Positions 49,429 through 58,074 of a stretch of DNA of 64,000 nucleotides are shown piece after piece; positions within the stretch are counted from its first letter, which is position 1, and every line of letters starts with the position of its first letter. The position numbers and the translations under genes are program-made. The DNA lies in contig AP025576.1 in assembly GCA_022845955.1 (NCBI GenBank), forward strand, positions 2,480,001-2,544,000. The letters are read 5' to 3'. The notes under the pieces were generated by a model, which was given only the letters and a program-made list of their open reading frames with translations, was not told the origin of the DNA and did not search any database. The stretch comes from Lachnospiraceae bacterium. Lineage in GTDB: Bacteria > Bacillota > Clostridia > Lachnospirales > Lachnospiraceae.

Positions 49429-49992
49429 ATGAAAAAGAAGTATAGGGGTATCCTTGCAGGGCTTTTATGTGTTACGGCTGTTTTGGCTGCCTGCGGAAGA
49501 AATGCAGAGGAAACCGGGAATTTTAATACGCCGGATAATAATGCTTCAGGCAGTTCGGAAACGATCCTGGCATTGGAATCGGAAGAAGATGCGGCTGCAG
49601 AAACGGGTGAGCCGGAAACTGTCCTTATTTATTTTGGATCCAGTATGGGAAAGGAATTGATGACGGAAGAGGTGGAGCTGCCGAGGAAAACACCGGAGGC
49701 CATTATCGGGGCCCTGCGCACGAAGAATATTGTGTCGGTGGATACCAAGGTAAACGATTTCCGATTGTCGGAGGACGGAAAGCAGATTGAGCTGGATTTA
49801 TCCTCCGGGTTCCGGGATTATCTTAAGACCATGCAGGAGGGAAGCGAGGCTGTGATCATGGCGGCGCTGACCAATACCTTTCTGGATGCCTACGGTGCCG
49901 GGGAACTGCGGGTGACCATTAATGGGGACACTCTGGAAACCAAAAACAGAACCTATAAGGACGAGCTTACCTTCGTGGATTCCGTGGAGTAA
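49429..49992 (+). CDS. GerMN-domain lipoprotein
   Basis: 187-residue exported protein. Signal peptide and lipobox VLAAC (Cys near residue 22), then a Ser/Glu/Ala-rich linker and a GerMN domain (VEEVELPRKTPEAIIGAL-type core, LDLSSGFRDYLKTM, AALTNTFLDAYGAGELRVTINGD). In spore formers GerM proteins take part in assembly or germination; single-domain lipoproteins like this are also found in non-sporulating relatives. ATG 49429 follows GGGAG; ATG 49402 is in frame. A strong hairpin follows its stop. Confidence 0.85.
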   Translation: MKKKYRGILAGLLCVTAVLAACGRNAEETGNFNTPDNNASGSSETILALESEEDAAAETGEPETVLIYFGSSMGKELMTEEVELPRKTPEAIIGALRTKNIVSVDTKVNDFRLSEDGKQIELDLSSGFRDYLKTMQEGSEAVIMAALTNTFLDAYGAGELRVTINGDTLETKNRTYKDELTFVDSVE

Positions 49993-49995
49993 AAG

Positions 49996-50030
49996 GGCTG
50001 CATTTCTGAAATCAGAAATGCAGCCTTCTT
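49996..50030. terminator. Terminator shared by convergent genes
   Basis: GGCTGCATTTCTG pairs perfectly with CAGAAATGCAGCC (arms 49996-50008 and 50013-50025). It also encodes the last residues of the minus-strand gene ending at 50012. Confidence 0.75.
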
Positions 50031-50716
50031 CTTACAGCGCCCCGTAATCGTTTTCGGGAAAGCATGGTGATCAGGGCAACGATGATAATCGCACAGGCGG
50101 TCAGAACCACCGCGGACCAGGTGAGCAGATAAGGCTCCGCCAAAAAGCGGCGGATGAGCAGTTCGATGGAAATGCACAGGATCGCAATTTCGGCAAACAG
50201 ATAAAGAGCGGTGGCAAGAAAAGAAGAAGATATCCGCCTGCACAATGCCGCCAGAATAATAGCCAGCAGGGTGACGACGCCGGTAATGGGAAGGGCCAGT
50301 TCATAAAACCAGCGGGAGCTGGGTGTATTGAAGGTTATCAGGTATTCATAAAGGCCGATGGCCAGCCCGTCGAACAGCAGGGAAAAATAAACGGGCAGCT
50401 TCGAATAAATAAAAGCGGGAATAGCGAGTACCCACAAAATAATGCAGATACCGATTACATACAGGGACCAGGCGCTGTTGTTGAATACCAGCAGGTTCAA
50501 AAGTCCGCAGGAGGCGCCGGCAGCGATGAGGACAAGGGAATAGAGGATTGCCACATCTTTGTTTTTTACCGTTTCCACCTGCCCGTTTTCCCTGGGGAAG
50601 GGAGGGACGGAATGGTTATAAGCTACTTCGTTGGGATTGATGACCGGCGTATTACACAAAGGACAGCGTTCCAGCGATTCGTCCAGCTTTACGCCGCAGT
50701 TCACACAATATGACAT
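50012..50716 (-). CDS. Zinc-ribbon membrane protein (DUF6320-like)
   Basis: 234-residue protein. It starts with a zinc ribbon, MSYCVNCGVKLDESLERCPLCNTPVI, with two CxxC pairs, followed by six or so membrane helices from about residue 55 and a basic tail. Proteins of this build often lie beside the condensation-type acyltransferase that follows upstream here, and a joint membrane lipid or peptide modification has been suggested only by such neighbourhood. ATG 50716 starts the ribbon; longer in-frame starts add non-conserved sequence. Confidence 0.75.
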   Translation of the reverse strand: MSYCVNCGVKLDESLERCPLCNTPVINPNEVAYNHSVPPFPRENGQVETVKNKDVAILYSLVLIAAGASCGLLNLLVFNNSAWSLYVIGICIILWVLAIPAFIYSKLPVYFSLLFDGLAIGLYEYLITFNTPSSRWFYELALPITGVVTLLAIILAALCRRISSSFLATALYLFAEIAILCISIELLIRRFLAEPYLLTWSAVVLTACAIIIVALITMLSRKRLRGAVRRRLHF

Positions 50717-50810
50717 AATTAGACTCCAATCTGCCGTGAGGAAAGCCGCCACGGCGTTTCTTTTATTGATTACGGAGACAGCCTGCAAAGCTGGCATCCG
50801 TTGTCAGTGC

Positions 50811-52142
50811 CTATTCTTCGTCAAAGGTACGGTTGCTTTCAATGGTTACATGAATGCCGTCCTCCACCAGCTTACGGAAAAAATAGCGCTCCACATCCGC
50901 TTCGATTATACAGCTGGCAAAATTGATGGTCAGGGTATCTTCAAAGCTGATAATGGCACAGTTGGTCCTTGACGAAAAGGGCTGCCCCATATAAATATCA
51001 AAACGGTCGATATACGGCTTCATATCCTCCGGCACTTTCATTGCCCCCATATTGGTCAGCCCGGCGGAGGAATTTTTATCCTGTACCTTGCGGTAGAAGG
51101 TCCTCACCACAATGTCCTTCAGAAACAGGGGAACTACGCGGATAAAGGGATTCCGGGTGGTGGCGGCGTTGGTGGTGATGTCGCCTCTCAGAAATTTTTC
51201 ATTAATATAATAGCGCATGAAATTATGCACTTGGGTAACAATTTCTTCAAAGGTATAATTTCCCAGCCGGGGATCGATGGAAGGGTAAACCATGGTGATG
51301 AAATTGCGCAGGGTTTTGGATGGGAAAAAGCGTCTCAGGTTTACGGGCAGGGCGATTCTGACCGGATACAGCTTCAGGTGGAAATCCATGTGCTGCTTGT
51401 TCAGCAGGGCATAAAGAAGGACGGAATTCAGGTATTCCGTGATCGTTGCGTTATAGCCGGCAGCTACGGCCGCCACCTCCTTTACGGACATGATTCCGTC
51501 TATGATGTTGAAGGTATGGAAAGGCTCCTTGGTGCCTCTGACCCGGTAGGTTTTTTCCGCCGGACGGGGCGGGCAGAAGAGTGCGTTGGCATAGCGCATA
51601 TAGGCATCCTCCAACTCCTCCGGATCCGGTTCCCCTTCCACATCCAGCACATAGCCGCCGTTGGATATGGCAGCGCCCAGCAGGCGCAGGTAAACCGCGG
51701 TGATGGTCTGAAGCACGCACATGCCCCCGGAGCCGTCACCCAGACAGTGATGGCATTCCAGGGAAATCCGTTTCCCGTAATAAAATACCCGGAGGAGGTA
51801 CCGGCTTCCTGATTTGAAATTCATGGGCATACAGGGATTATGGATATCCGGCTGGACAAAAGGGCCGGGCCGGTTGTTTGGCTCCAGATAGCGCCAGAAG
51901 AGGCCTTTATGGATACAGACCTTGTAGGTGGGAAAACGCCTGAGGGCAATATCCACCGCCTGCTGCAGCACTTCCGGCTTTATTTCCTCCTTCAGAAGGA
52001 CGGAAAGCCTGTAAACGGAAGAAAAGTCCCGCCTTTGCAGGGTAGGATATACAATCGCGGACAGATCCAGCCGGTACCATACCCTGGATGGGTTTCCGGC
52101 CGCCGCGCCGCTTTTTTTGTTGGTATGCATACGAAATGTCAT
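50811..52142 (-). CDS. Condensation-domain-like acyltransferase
   Basis: 443-residue enzyme of the CoA-dependent acyltransferase superfamily (NRPS condensation, WS/DGAT, PapA). The active-site motif LECHHCLGDGSGGMC is a good HHxxxDG, with the first His-His and Asp-Gly in place, and ALPVNLRRFFPSKTLRNF is the family's second conserved stretch. No carrier protein or NRPS module is nearby, so acyl transfer to a free alcohol or amine is likely. ATG 52142 follows AAAGGA. It precedes the zinc-ribbon membrane gene on the minus strand and diverges from a lipase-like gene. Confidence 0.82.
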   Translation of the reverse strand: MTFRMHTNKKSGAAAGNPSRVWYRLDLSAIVYPTLQRRDFSSVYRLSVLLKEEIKPEVLQQAVDIALRRFPTYKVCIHKGLFWRYLEPNNRPGPFVQPDIHNPCMPMNFKSGSRYLLRVFYYGKRISLECHHCLGDGSGGMCVLQTITAVYLRLLGAAISNGGYVLDVEGEPDPEELEDAYMRYANALFCPPRPAEKTYRVRGTKEPFHTFNIIDGIMSVKEVAAVAAGYNATITEYLNSVLLYALLNKQHMDFHLKLYPVRIALPVNLRRFFPSKTLRNFITMVYPSIDPRLGNYTFEEIVTQVHNFMRYYINEKFLRGDITTNAATTRNPFIRVVPLFLKDIVVRTFYRKVQDKNSSAGLTNMGAMKVPEDMKPYIDRFDIYMGQPFSSRTNCAIISFEDTLTINFASCIIEADVERYFFRKLVEDGIHVTIESNRTFDEE

Positions 52143-52369
52143 CGGCTCGATTCCTTTCTCTGATAATATTATTATAAAATTATTCCTACCTTTATGCAAG
52201 ACAATCACGGATATAATATATGCCGGCCGCCGGATCCCCTTTACGTCATTTTCTATCTATGATAGGATGAAAAAGAAAGAATTATTCGAACTGTTTATCA
52301 TGCACATAAGCGATCCGGCAGAAGCAAAGCAAAATCCTGTGGGGGATGCCGGGCGGAATGAGAGGAAAT

Positions 52370-53302
52370 ATGGCACTTTTTGATAAATCTATGAATGTAC
52401 TGAAAAAAAACAAGGAACAGGAACAGAACCAGAATCTGATGAAGCTGATAAAAAGGGTGCACAGCGTGGTGGAGAACACGGATATTGAGAAGCACCGGCA
52501 GTCCCAGGACTACTTCGGGGCGCTCCTGGGGAACAGCAAGGATATGGATATCTGCTCTGTGGAAGTGGAAGGGATGCACTGTGAATGGGTGCGGGCCAAC
52601 CGGGTGCACATGAAAAAATATGTGATTCTTTACTGCCACGGAGGAGGCTATTCCACCGGCAGCTGTATCTATGCAAGGACGCTGACTACCAAGCTGGCTG
52701 CCTCCACCTCTATGGATGTGTTCTGTTTTGACTACCGTCTGGCCCCGGAATATCCGTATCCGGCCGCCATGGAGGATGCGATGAAGGCGTGGAATTACCT
52801 CATGCTTCTGGGATACGGCGCAAAAGATGTGATAGTGGTGGGCGATTCGGCCGGCGGAAACATGGCGCTGTCCCTGGTGGTGAAGCTCAAGGAGGAGAAT
52901 CGTCTTGTGCCGAGAGGGATCGTCCTCCTGTCCCCGTGGACGGATCTGACGGCTTCGGGAAAGACCCATGAAAGCAGGGCTGAGGTGGATCCGGTACTGG
53001 ATGAAGAATACCTGAAGCAGATGACGGAAAATTATGCTGCCGGGCAGGATTATGAAAATCCGGAGATTTCCCCGCTTTTTGCGGATTTGACCGGATTTCC
53101 GCCCACCTATATCCAGGTGGGGGATAATGAGGTCCTTTTAAGCGACGCCACCATGCTTCATAAAAAAATGATAAAGGCGAATGTGCCGGTCCGTCTGGAT
53201 GTATTCAAGGGGATGTGGCATGTGTTCCAGATGTCGCCTTTTAAAACGGCCTATGAGGCCATGGACCAATGTGCGGAGTTTATTTTTGATATCTGCCGCT
53301 GA
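52370..53302 (+). CDS. Alpha/beta hydrolase, hormone-sensitive-lipase type
   Basis: 310-residue cytoplasmic esterase. HGGGYSTGS forms the oxyanion hole, GDSAGGNMAL holds the nucleophile Ser, SDATMLHKK/GDNEVLLSD the acidic residue and MWHVFQM the catalytic His. These enzymes hydrolyse short-chain acyl esters. ATG 52370 has AGAGG four bases upstream, a little close; ATGs at 52346 and 52358 are in frame. It is divergent from the acyltransferase gene, so ester making and ester breaking activities may be paired. Confidence 0.88.
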   Translation: MALFDKSMNVLKKNKEQEQNQNLMKLIKRVHSVVENTDIEKHRQSQDYFGALLGNSKDMDICSVEVEGMHCEWVRANRVHMKKYVILYCHGGGYSTGSCIYARTLTTKLAASTSMDVFCFDYRLAPEYPYPAAMEDAMKAWNYLMLLGYGAKDVIVVGDSAGGNMALSLVVKLKEENRLVPRGIVLLSPWTDLTASGKTHESRAEVDPVLDEEYLKQMTENYAAGQDYENPEISPLFADLTGFPPTYIQVGDNEVLLSDATMLHKKMIKANVPVRLDVFKGMWHVFQMSPFKTAYEAMDQCAEFIFDICR

Positions 53303-53362
53303 CAAGCTTCACAATACGAAGAACGAAAAAACCGCATCTTGACGGAGTTGGGAGGGAATGGG

Positions 53363-53869
53363 ATGGAATATCGGATACGGCCTGTGGAGCCGAAGGATGC
53401 TCCGGGGCTTAGTGCCGTCCGGCGCATGCCGGGCGTTTTTGAAACGATACTTGGAAATCCCGGAGAAAATCCCGGGAAAATGGAAACGATGATCGCCGGC
53501 CTGGGGGCGGATGATTATTTCTTTGTGGCGGTAACGCCCGACGGACAGGGCGGGGAACTGGTAATTGGTTCCGTAAGCCTGAAGGTGTTTGCAAACCCCA
53601 GAACCCGTCACGCGGCGGGAATCGGGATTATGGTGCACAAGGATTACCAGAACCGGGGAATCGGGCGGGCACTGCTGCAGGAGGCTGTAAATCTTGCGGA
53701 CAACTGGCTGATGCTGATCCGCCTGGAGCTGACGGTTTTCACGGATAACGAACGGGCCATACATCTGTATGAATCCATGGGCTTTCAGCGGGAGGGGATC
53801 CGCAGGAAGGCAGCTGTCAGGAACGGCGTCTATATGGACGAGCTGGCGATGGCCCGGATCCGGGAATGA
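53363..53869 (+). CDS. GNAT N-acetyltransferase
   Basis: 168-residue acetyltransferase close to the PhnO/RimI-like groups. Clear acetyl-CoA site GIMVHKDYQNRGIGRALLQEA (QNRGIG), then LELTVFTDNERAIHLYESMGF and the family end VYMDELAMARI. The substrate may be a small amine or peptide N-terminus. ATG 53363 lies after GGGAGGGAATGGG; the ATG at 53339 is weaker. A radical SAM gene starts 81 bases downstream. Confidence 0.88.
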   Translation: MEYRIRPVEPKDAPGLSAVRRMPGVFETILGNPGENPGKMETMIAGLGADDYFFVAVTPDGQGGELVIGSVSLKVFANPRTRHAAGIGIMVHKDYQNRGIGRALLQEAVNLADNWLMLIRLELTVFTDNERAIHLYESMGFQREGIRRKAAVRNGVYMDELAMARIRE

Positions 53870-53950
53870 CCGGAAACACTGCCAGCAGGCCTGCCTTGCA
53901 CAGGCGGTTCGGGAAACGGGAAATATACGGAAAGACAGAGGAAAACGACA

Positions 53951-55342
53951 ATGGGAATCCTTCATAAAGCGGCCCAATACCGGGCATATAAAGAAGGGGT
54001 GATCCATACAACCCTGAATCCCAAGGGGCCGGGAGCGGTACGGATCCATCTGATTCCTCCTAAATGGAGGCCTTTTTCAGAGGCACCTTATGTAATGATA
54101 TTAAACGGCTGTTTCATCTTGCCTCTGGGTTATTCCTGGGCTATCCTGCTCGGGAATTTCATCAGTGAGGTGAACCGGTTTGACGGGGAACCCATCGATG
54201 AAAGACAGATGCATCAGATCATGGACCGGGCGGCGGCAAAAACCAGGCGGGTGTATTATGTGAAGGAACAGGAGCTGAAGGAGGATTTGCAGGAAATGCT
54301 GGCTATGCTGTATGGGGTGGCGCGGGGGGAAGAGCCTTCCGGGAACATAGAGCCGCTGTCTCTCAGGGAGTATGCCCGCAATATGACGGCGCCGCACCGC
54401 ATGGATCTCATGGTAAGCTCCATGCTGGACGAAGAGGGAAAATGGAACTGCAGCCTGAAATGCAGGAACTGTTATGCGGCCGGGCAGCCCGCAGCGGGAG
54501 GAAAGGAGCTATCCTCCGGGGACTGGTTCGATATTATCGACAAATGCCGCAGGGCGGGGATCTGCCAGCTGACCTTCACGGGAGGAGAACCCACCATGCG
54601 CAGGGATTTGCCGGAGCTGGTGGAGCATGCCCGCTGGTTTGTCACCAGGCTGAATACCAACGGCACCATGCTCACTGAGCCGCTTTGCAGGAAGCTGTTC
54701 GAAGCCGGTCTGGACAGTGTCCAGATCACCTTGTATTCCGGAGATGCTGCAGTACATAACCGGCTGGTGGGGGCGGACTTGCCTGGGACATGGGGAAACT
54801 GGGAAAAAACAGTGTCCGGGCTGCACAATGCCCTTAAAGCAGGGCTGAATGTGAGCGTGAATACCCCGCTTTGCAGGGAAAATAAAGACTATATCCGGAC
54901 ACTGGCTTTTTTGAAACAGACCGGTGTACGCTATGTTACCTGCTCGGGCCTGATAGAAACTGGCCGGGCGGCATCCGGGGAATCCCAGCTGCATGTGGAG
55001 GAGATGAACGGCCTTATCCGGGAAGCCATGGCTTTTTGTTCCCAGCACGGGATGGAGCTGAGCTTTACCTCACCCGGCCGGGCAGATAAAGAGGTGCTGG
55101 AAGAACTGGGAATTGCGGTGCCTATGTGCGGCGCATGTCTTTCCAATATGGCAGTCGCCCCGGACGGGAGCGTTGTGCCCTGCCAGAGCTGGCTGGGAGA
55201 GGGAGCGGCGATCGGCAATATGAAGAAAGACGGCTGGAAAAAGATCTGGAACCATCCTGTTTGTAAGTCCCTCCGGGACATGGAGGAAGGGGAAGCCCTT
55301 TCCTGCCCGTTAAGGAAGGAGGCTGCAAAAGCATGGGGGTGA
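53951..55342 (+). CDS. Radical SAM/SPASM-like enzyme, candidate peptide-modifying maturase
   Basis: 463-residue radical SAM enzyme. The [4Fe-4S]-AdoMet motif CSLKCRNCY has Cys167, Cys171 and Cys174; TFTGGEPTMR follows, as in peptide-modifying members. The C-terminal region has further cysteines in a SPASM-like pattern (PMCGACLSNMAVAPDGSVVPCQSW, then VCKS and LSCPLR). About 150 residues precede the barrel and could bind a leader or partner, but I cannot identify a RiPP recognition element. It overlaps the next gene by ten bases; that gene encodes a membrane protein with a Cys-Ala repeat, the most likely substrate. Confidence 0.85.
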   Translation: MGILHKAAQYRAYKEGVIHTTLNPKGPGAVRIHLIPPKWRPFSEAPYVMILNGCFILPLGYSWAILLGNFISEVNRFDGEPIDERQMHQIMDRAAAKTRRVYYVKEQELKEDLQEMLAMLYGVARGEEPSGNIEPLSLREYARNMTAPHRMDLMVSSMLDEEGKWNCSLKCRNCYAAGQPAAGGKELSSGDWFDIIDKCRRAGICQLTFTGGEPTMRRDLPELVEHARWFVTRLNTNGTMLTEPLCRKLFEAGLDSVQITLYSGDAAVHNRLVGADLPGTWGNWEKTVSGLHNALKAGLNVSVNTPLCRENKDYIRTLAFLKQTGVRYVTCSGLIETGRAASGESQLHVEEMNGLIREAMAFCSQHGMELSFTSPGRADKEVLEELGIAVPMCGACLSNMAVAPDGSVVPCQSWLGEGAAIGNMKKDGWKKIWNHPVCKSLRDMEEGEALSCPLRKEAAKAWG

Positions 55343-56358
55343 TAGAGCAAAAAGCCGGAAAAAAGGAGAAGATGCCGGACAGCCTGAAGAACGTGCTCAT
55401 CTTTCTCTGCGTTGTTGCGGCGGGCGGCTGTATACTGGCTGCTTATCTCATCCGGGGGAACCTTCCCCTGGACAGGCTCTTAGAGTACCGGATTACGGTA
55501 AGCCCCGGGAAGGATGGCTCCCTGGAAATAACCTACAGCTATCAGTGGGAGGTCCTCAATGACAGCAAGGAAGGGCCTCTGACCTGGGTCAGCCTTGGGG
55601 TGCCCAATTCCTCCTGTACCCTTCTTGGATATGATGGCGCCATAGCAGGGCTGCATTCGGCTTATAATGGGGGCGGCCTGATGGAATTTGATCTGGACAG
55701 GGAATACGGAAAAGGGGAGGTGGCGGTTTTTTCCTTTACCATCCACCAGGAGCGGATGCTGTGCAGCAATAAAAAGGATGCATCCCTTCCCTATTATGAC
55801 TTTGCGCCGGGCTGGTTTGACAATATGGAGGTGGAGCATTATCTTTTTACCTGGGAAGGAAGCCCTTTTACCACAGAAACAAATGCGGACAGACAAGAAG
55901 GGGCGGATTATGTCTGGGAAGGCAGCCTGGAAAAGGGAGAACAGCTGTGGATGAAGCTGTACTATGAAGAGGCCGCATTTACGGATCCCGTGCTTGTGGA
56001 ATGGGCGCCTGCATCCGGACACAGCGAAGGGGAGAGTTCCGTGGATGACGGTATGGTTATGATTATCCTGTTGTTTACCATCATAGTCGGCTATAAAGCT
56101 TCCTGGGGCAGGGGAAGGTATGCATATGGGAAGGGGCGCGGCTATTATGGCAGTTACCATGGCAGGCATGGGGGGCCGGGTACCGGCTGCGCCTGTGCCT
56201 GTGCCGGCTGTGCCTGCGCCTGTGCATGTGCCGGAGGCGGCCGGGCGGGCTGCAGCCGGAAGGACTTTTACCATACGGAAGAAAGAGAGGATGAAAATGA
56301 CATTAGGGGAAGTGTGCCTGTTGACCAATCGTGTACCGGAGCTGGCGGAATTTTATAA
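55333..56358 (+). CDS. Bitopic membrane protein with C-terminal Cys-Ala repeat, candidate radical SAM substrate
   Basis: 341-residue protein. Membrane helix 1 at residues 20-40, an extracytoplasmic beta-rich domain (about 50-235), membrane helix 2 at 240-256, then a Gly/Tyr/Arg-rich linker and a Cys-Ala tract: Cys at 286, 288, 290, 293, 295, 297 and 299, each followed by Ala, then GGGRAGCSRKDFY with Cys307. ATG 55333 follows AAGGAGG and overlaps the radical SAM gene. The last 22 or so residues overlap the next gene out of frame, so the native end may lie near residue 315. I believe similar tails exist in other Clostridia but cannot check. Confidence 0.8.
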   Translation: MGVIEQKAGKKEKMPDSLKNVLIFLCVVAAGGCILAAYLIRGNLPLDRLLEYRITVSPGKDGSLEITYSYQWEVLNDSKEGPLTWVSLGVPNSSCTLLGYDGAIAGLHSAYNGGGLMEFDLDREYGKGEVAVFSFTIHQERMLCSNKKDASLPYYDFAPGWFDNMEVEHYLFTWEGSPFTTETNADRQEGADYVWEGSLEKGEQLWMKLYYEEAAFTDPVLVEWAPASGHSEGESSVDDGMVMIILLFTIIVGYKASWGRGRYAYGKGRGYYGSYHGRHGGPGTGCACACAGCACACACAGGGRAGCSRKDFYHTEEREDENDIRGSVPVDQSCTGAGGIL

Positions 56359-56659
56359 TTGGCTGCTGCAGACGGAAAATAAAAGCGGGGATCCGGTTCA
56401 TCAAACCATCCTTGCAAAAGAAACCATGCTTACCATCTATAATGACGGGGAAGATCACAGCCTTCCGCACGCCCGCATCTGCCTGGCGTTTACCGCAGAG
56501 GATGTGGATAAGGAGTATGAACGGCTGAAGGAAAGAGGGATTACCATCATCGAAAAACCGGCCGCCAGACCCTGGGGCGCCAGAAATATGAGTTTTTATG
56601 ATCCGGACGGAAATGTGGTTTATATACGCAGCCTCCCGAAGCAGGAAGCAGGAGAATGA
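56291..56659 (+). CDS. VOC-family (glyoxalase/bleomycin resistance-like) protein
   Basis: 122-residue vicinal-oxygen-chelate protein, one domain with two beta-alpha-beta repeats (VCLLTNRVPELAEFYNWLLQ; ICLAFTAEDVDKEYERLKERG; MSFYDPDGNVVYI). The usual C-terminal Glu metal ligand is not obvious in NVVYIRS, so a binding rather than catalytic role is possible. ATG 56291 has GAGAGG before it and lies 68 bases inside the preceding gene. The alpha/beta hydrolase gene begins two bases after its stop. Confidence 0.85.
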   Translation: MKMTLGEVCLLTNRVPELAEFYNWLLQTENKSGDPVHQTILAKETMLTIYNDGEDHSLPHARICLAFTAEDVDKEYERLKERGITIIEKPAARPWGARNMSFYDPDGNVVYIRSLPKQEAGE

Positions 56660-56660
56660 G

Positions 56661-57458
56661 ATGGAAAAAAGGGAACTGAGGACGGCGAGAGGAACCGTTT
56701 ATTACTGGATAGAAAAGAATAAAAACCCGGATGCGAAATGGATTCTTTTTACCCATGGGCTTACCGCAAACCATACGATGTTTGAAAAACAGACGGCGTT
56801 TTTCCGGAAAGAGTATACGGTTGTCACCTGGGATGTCCCTCTTCATGGGATTTCCAGACCTTACCGGAATTTTACCTATGAAAACTGTGCGGAGGATATG
56901 AAGGACATACTGGACCGGGAGCAGGCGGAAAAAGCGGTGCTTGTGGGAATGTCCATGGGAGGCTATCCCAGCCAGGCGTTTGCTTCCCGTTACCCGGAGA
57001 GAACAGAAGGGTTTGTGGCTCTGGATACCACGCCCTTCGGTACCGGCTATTATTCCAAATCCGATATCTGGTGGGTAAAGCAGGCGGCCCCTATGGCCCG
57101 GTGGTTTCCTGAGGGATTGCTGAGAAAGAGTATGGCGCAGTCTGTATCCCGCACAACATATTTCCGTGAAAAAATGACGGAGATGCTGTCTTGTCTGACA
57201 AAGGCACAGATTATTGAACAGATGGATATTGCTTACGGCGTATTTATCAAAGAAAATAAGGACAGACAGCTGTCCTGCCCCGTGCTGATTCTGGCCGGGG
57301 AATATGACAAAACCGGAAAGGTAAAAGCCTACTGCAGCGCATGGGCGGAAAAAACGGGGTATCCCCTGCACATCATAAAGGATGCCGCCCATTTTTCCAA
57401 TGGGGATAATGCGGAGCAGGTGAACCGGGAAATCGAAACCTTTATAAAGCGGTTGTAA
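56661..57458 (+). CDS. Alpha/beta hydrolase
   Basis: 265-residue cytoplasmic hydrolase. HGLTANH gives the oxyanion region, VGMSMGGYPSQA the nucleophile Ser, LAGEYDKTG the Asp and DAAHFSNG the catalytic His. Similar proteins act on esters, lactones or C-C bonds. ATG 56661 directly follows the VOC gene with GGAG upstream, so the two are an operon. A sugar-type acetyltransferase follows after 31 bases. Confidence 0.9.
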   Translation: MEKRELRTARGTVYYWIEKNKNPDAKWILFTHGLTANHTMFEKQTAFFRKEYTVVTWDVPLHGISRPYRNFTYENCAEDMKDILDREQAEKAVLVGMSMGGYPSQAFASRYPERTEGFVALDTTPFGTGYYSKSDIWWVKQAAPMARWFPEGLLRKSMAQSVSRTTYFREKMTEMLSCLTKAQIIEQMDIAYGVFIKENKDRQLSCPVLILAGEYDKTGKVKAYCSAWAEKTGYPLHIIKDAAHFSNGDNAEQVNREIETFIKRL

Positions 57459-57489
57459 TGCCGGAAACGAGTAACGGAAAAGGAGAGAT

Positions 57490-58074
57490 ATGACGGAGAG
57501 AGAAAAAATGCTTGCCGGCCTTTTGTATGACTGCGGGGATGAGGAGCTTTTATCCCGCTGGCATAAGGCCAAAGACTTAATGAGGGATTATAATCTGACC
57601 GATTCGCAGGATATGGACAGGAAAAACAGGATTCTTGATGAGCTTCTGGGCGGACGGGGACAGAATTTATGGATAACAGCACCTTTTTATGTAGATTACG
57701 GAAACCAGATTTTCTTTGGTAACAATTGTGAGGTTAACATGAACTGTACTTTCCTGGATGGCAATGTGATCCGGATCGGGGATAATGCATTGATAGCCCC
57801 CAATGTCCAGATTTATACGGCATTTCATCCCGCTAATGCAAAAGACCGGTTCGGGGAGCCAAGGGAGGATGGATCCTTTTCTTTCTGCAAAACCCGGACC
57901 GCTCCCGTTACCGTCGGGAATAATGTGTGGATCGGAGGCGGGGCAATCCTCATGCCGGGTGTGACGATTGGTGATAATGTTGTCATCGGTGCAGGAAGCG
58001 TGGTCACCCGTGATATTCCATCCGATTCCGTAGCCTGCGGGGCGCCCTGCCGTGTGATCAGGGATAATAATTAA
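57490..58074 (+). CDS. Maltose/galactoside-type O-acetyltransferase (left-handed beta helix)
   Basis: 194-residue trimeric acetyltransferase of the LacA/Maa group. N-terminal Mac domain (KMLAGLLYDCGDEELLSRWHKAKDL), then hexapeptide repeats (NCTFLDGNVIRIGDNALIAPNVQIYT, VTVGNNVWIGGGAILMPGVTIGDN) and the final GAPCRVIRD. It transfers acetyl from CoA to a sugar hydroxyl, often in detoxification of non-metabolised sugars. ATG 57490 follows AAAGGAGAG. The end overlaps the convergent GntR-type gene by four bases. Confidence 0.92.
   Translation: MTEREKMLAGLLYDCGDEELLSRWHKAKDLMRDYNLTDSQDMDRKNRILDELLGGRGQNLWITAPFYVDYGNQIFFGNNCEVNMNCTFLDGNVIRIGDNALIAPNVQIYTAFHPANAKDRFGEPREDGSFSFCKTRTAPVTVGNNVWIGGGAILMPGVTIGDNVVIGAGSVVTRDIPSDSVACGAPCRVIRDNN

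Noticed and set aside
56120..56290. Pro/Val/Ala-rich extension of the VOC protein
   Set aside because: It is the shifted reading of the Cys-Ala codons; VOC homology starts only after ATG 56291, which has its own ribosome site.
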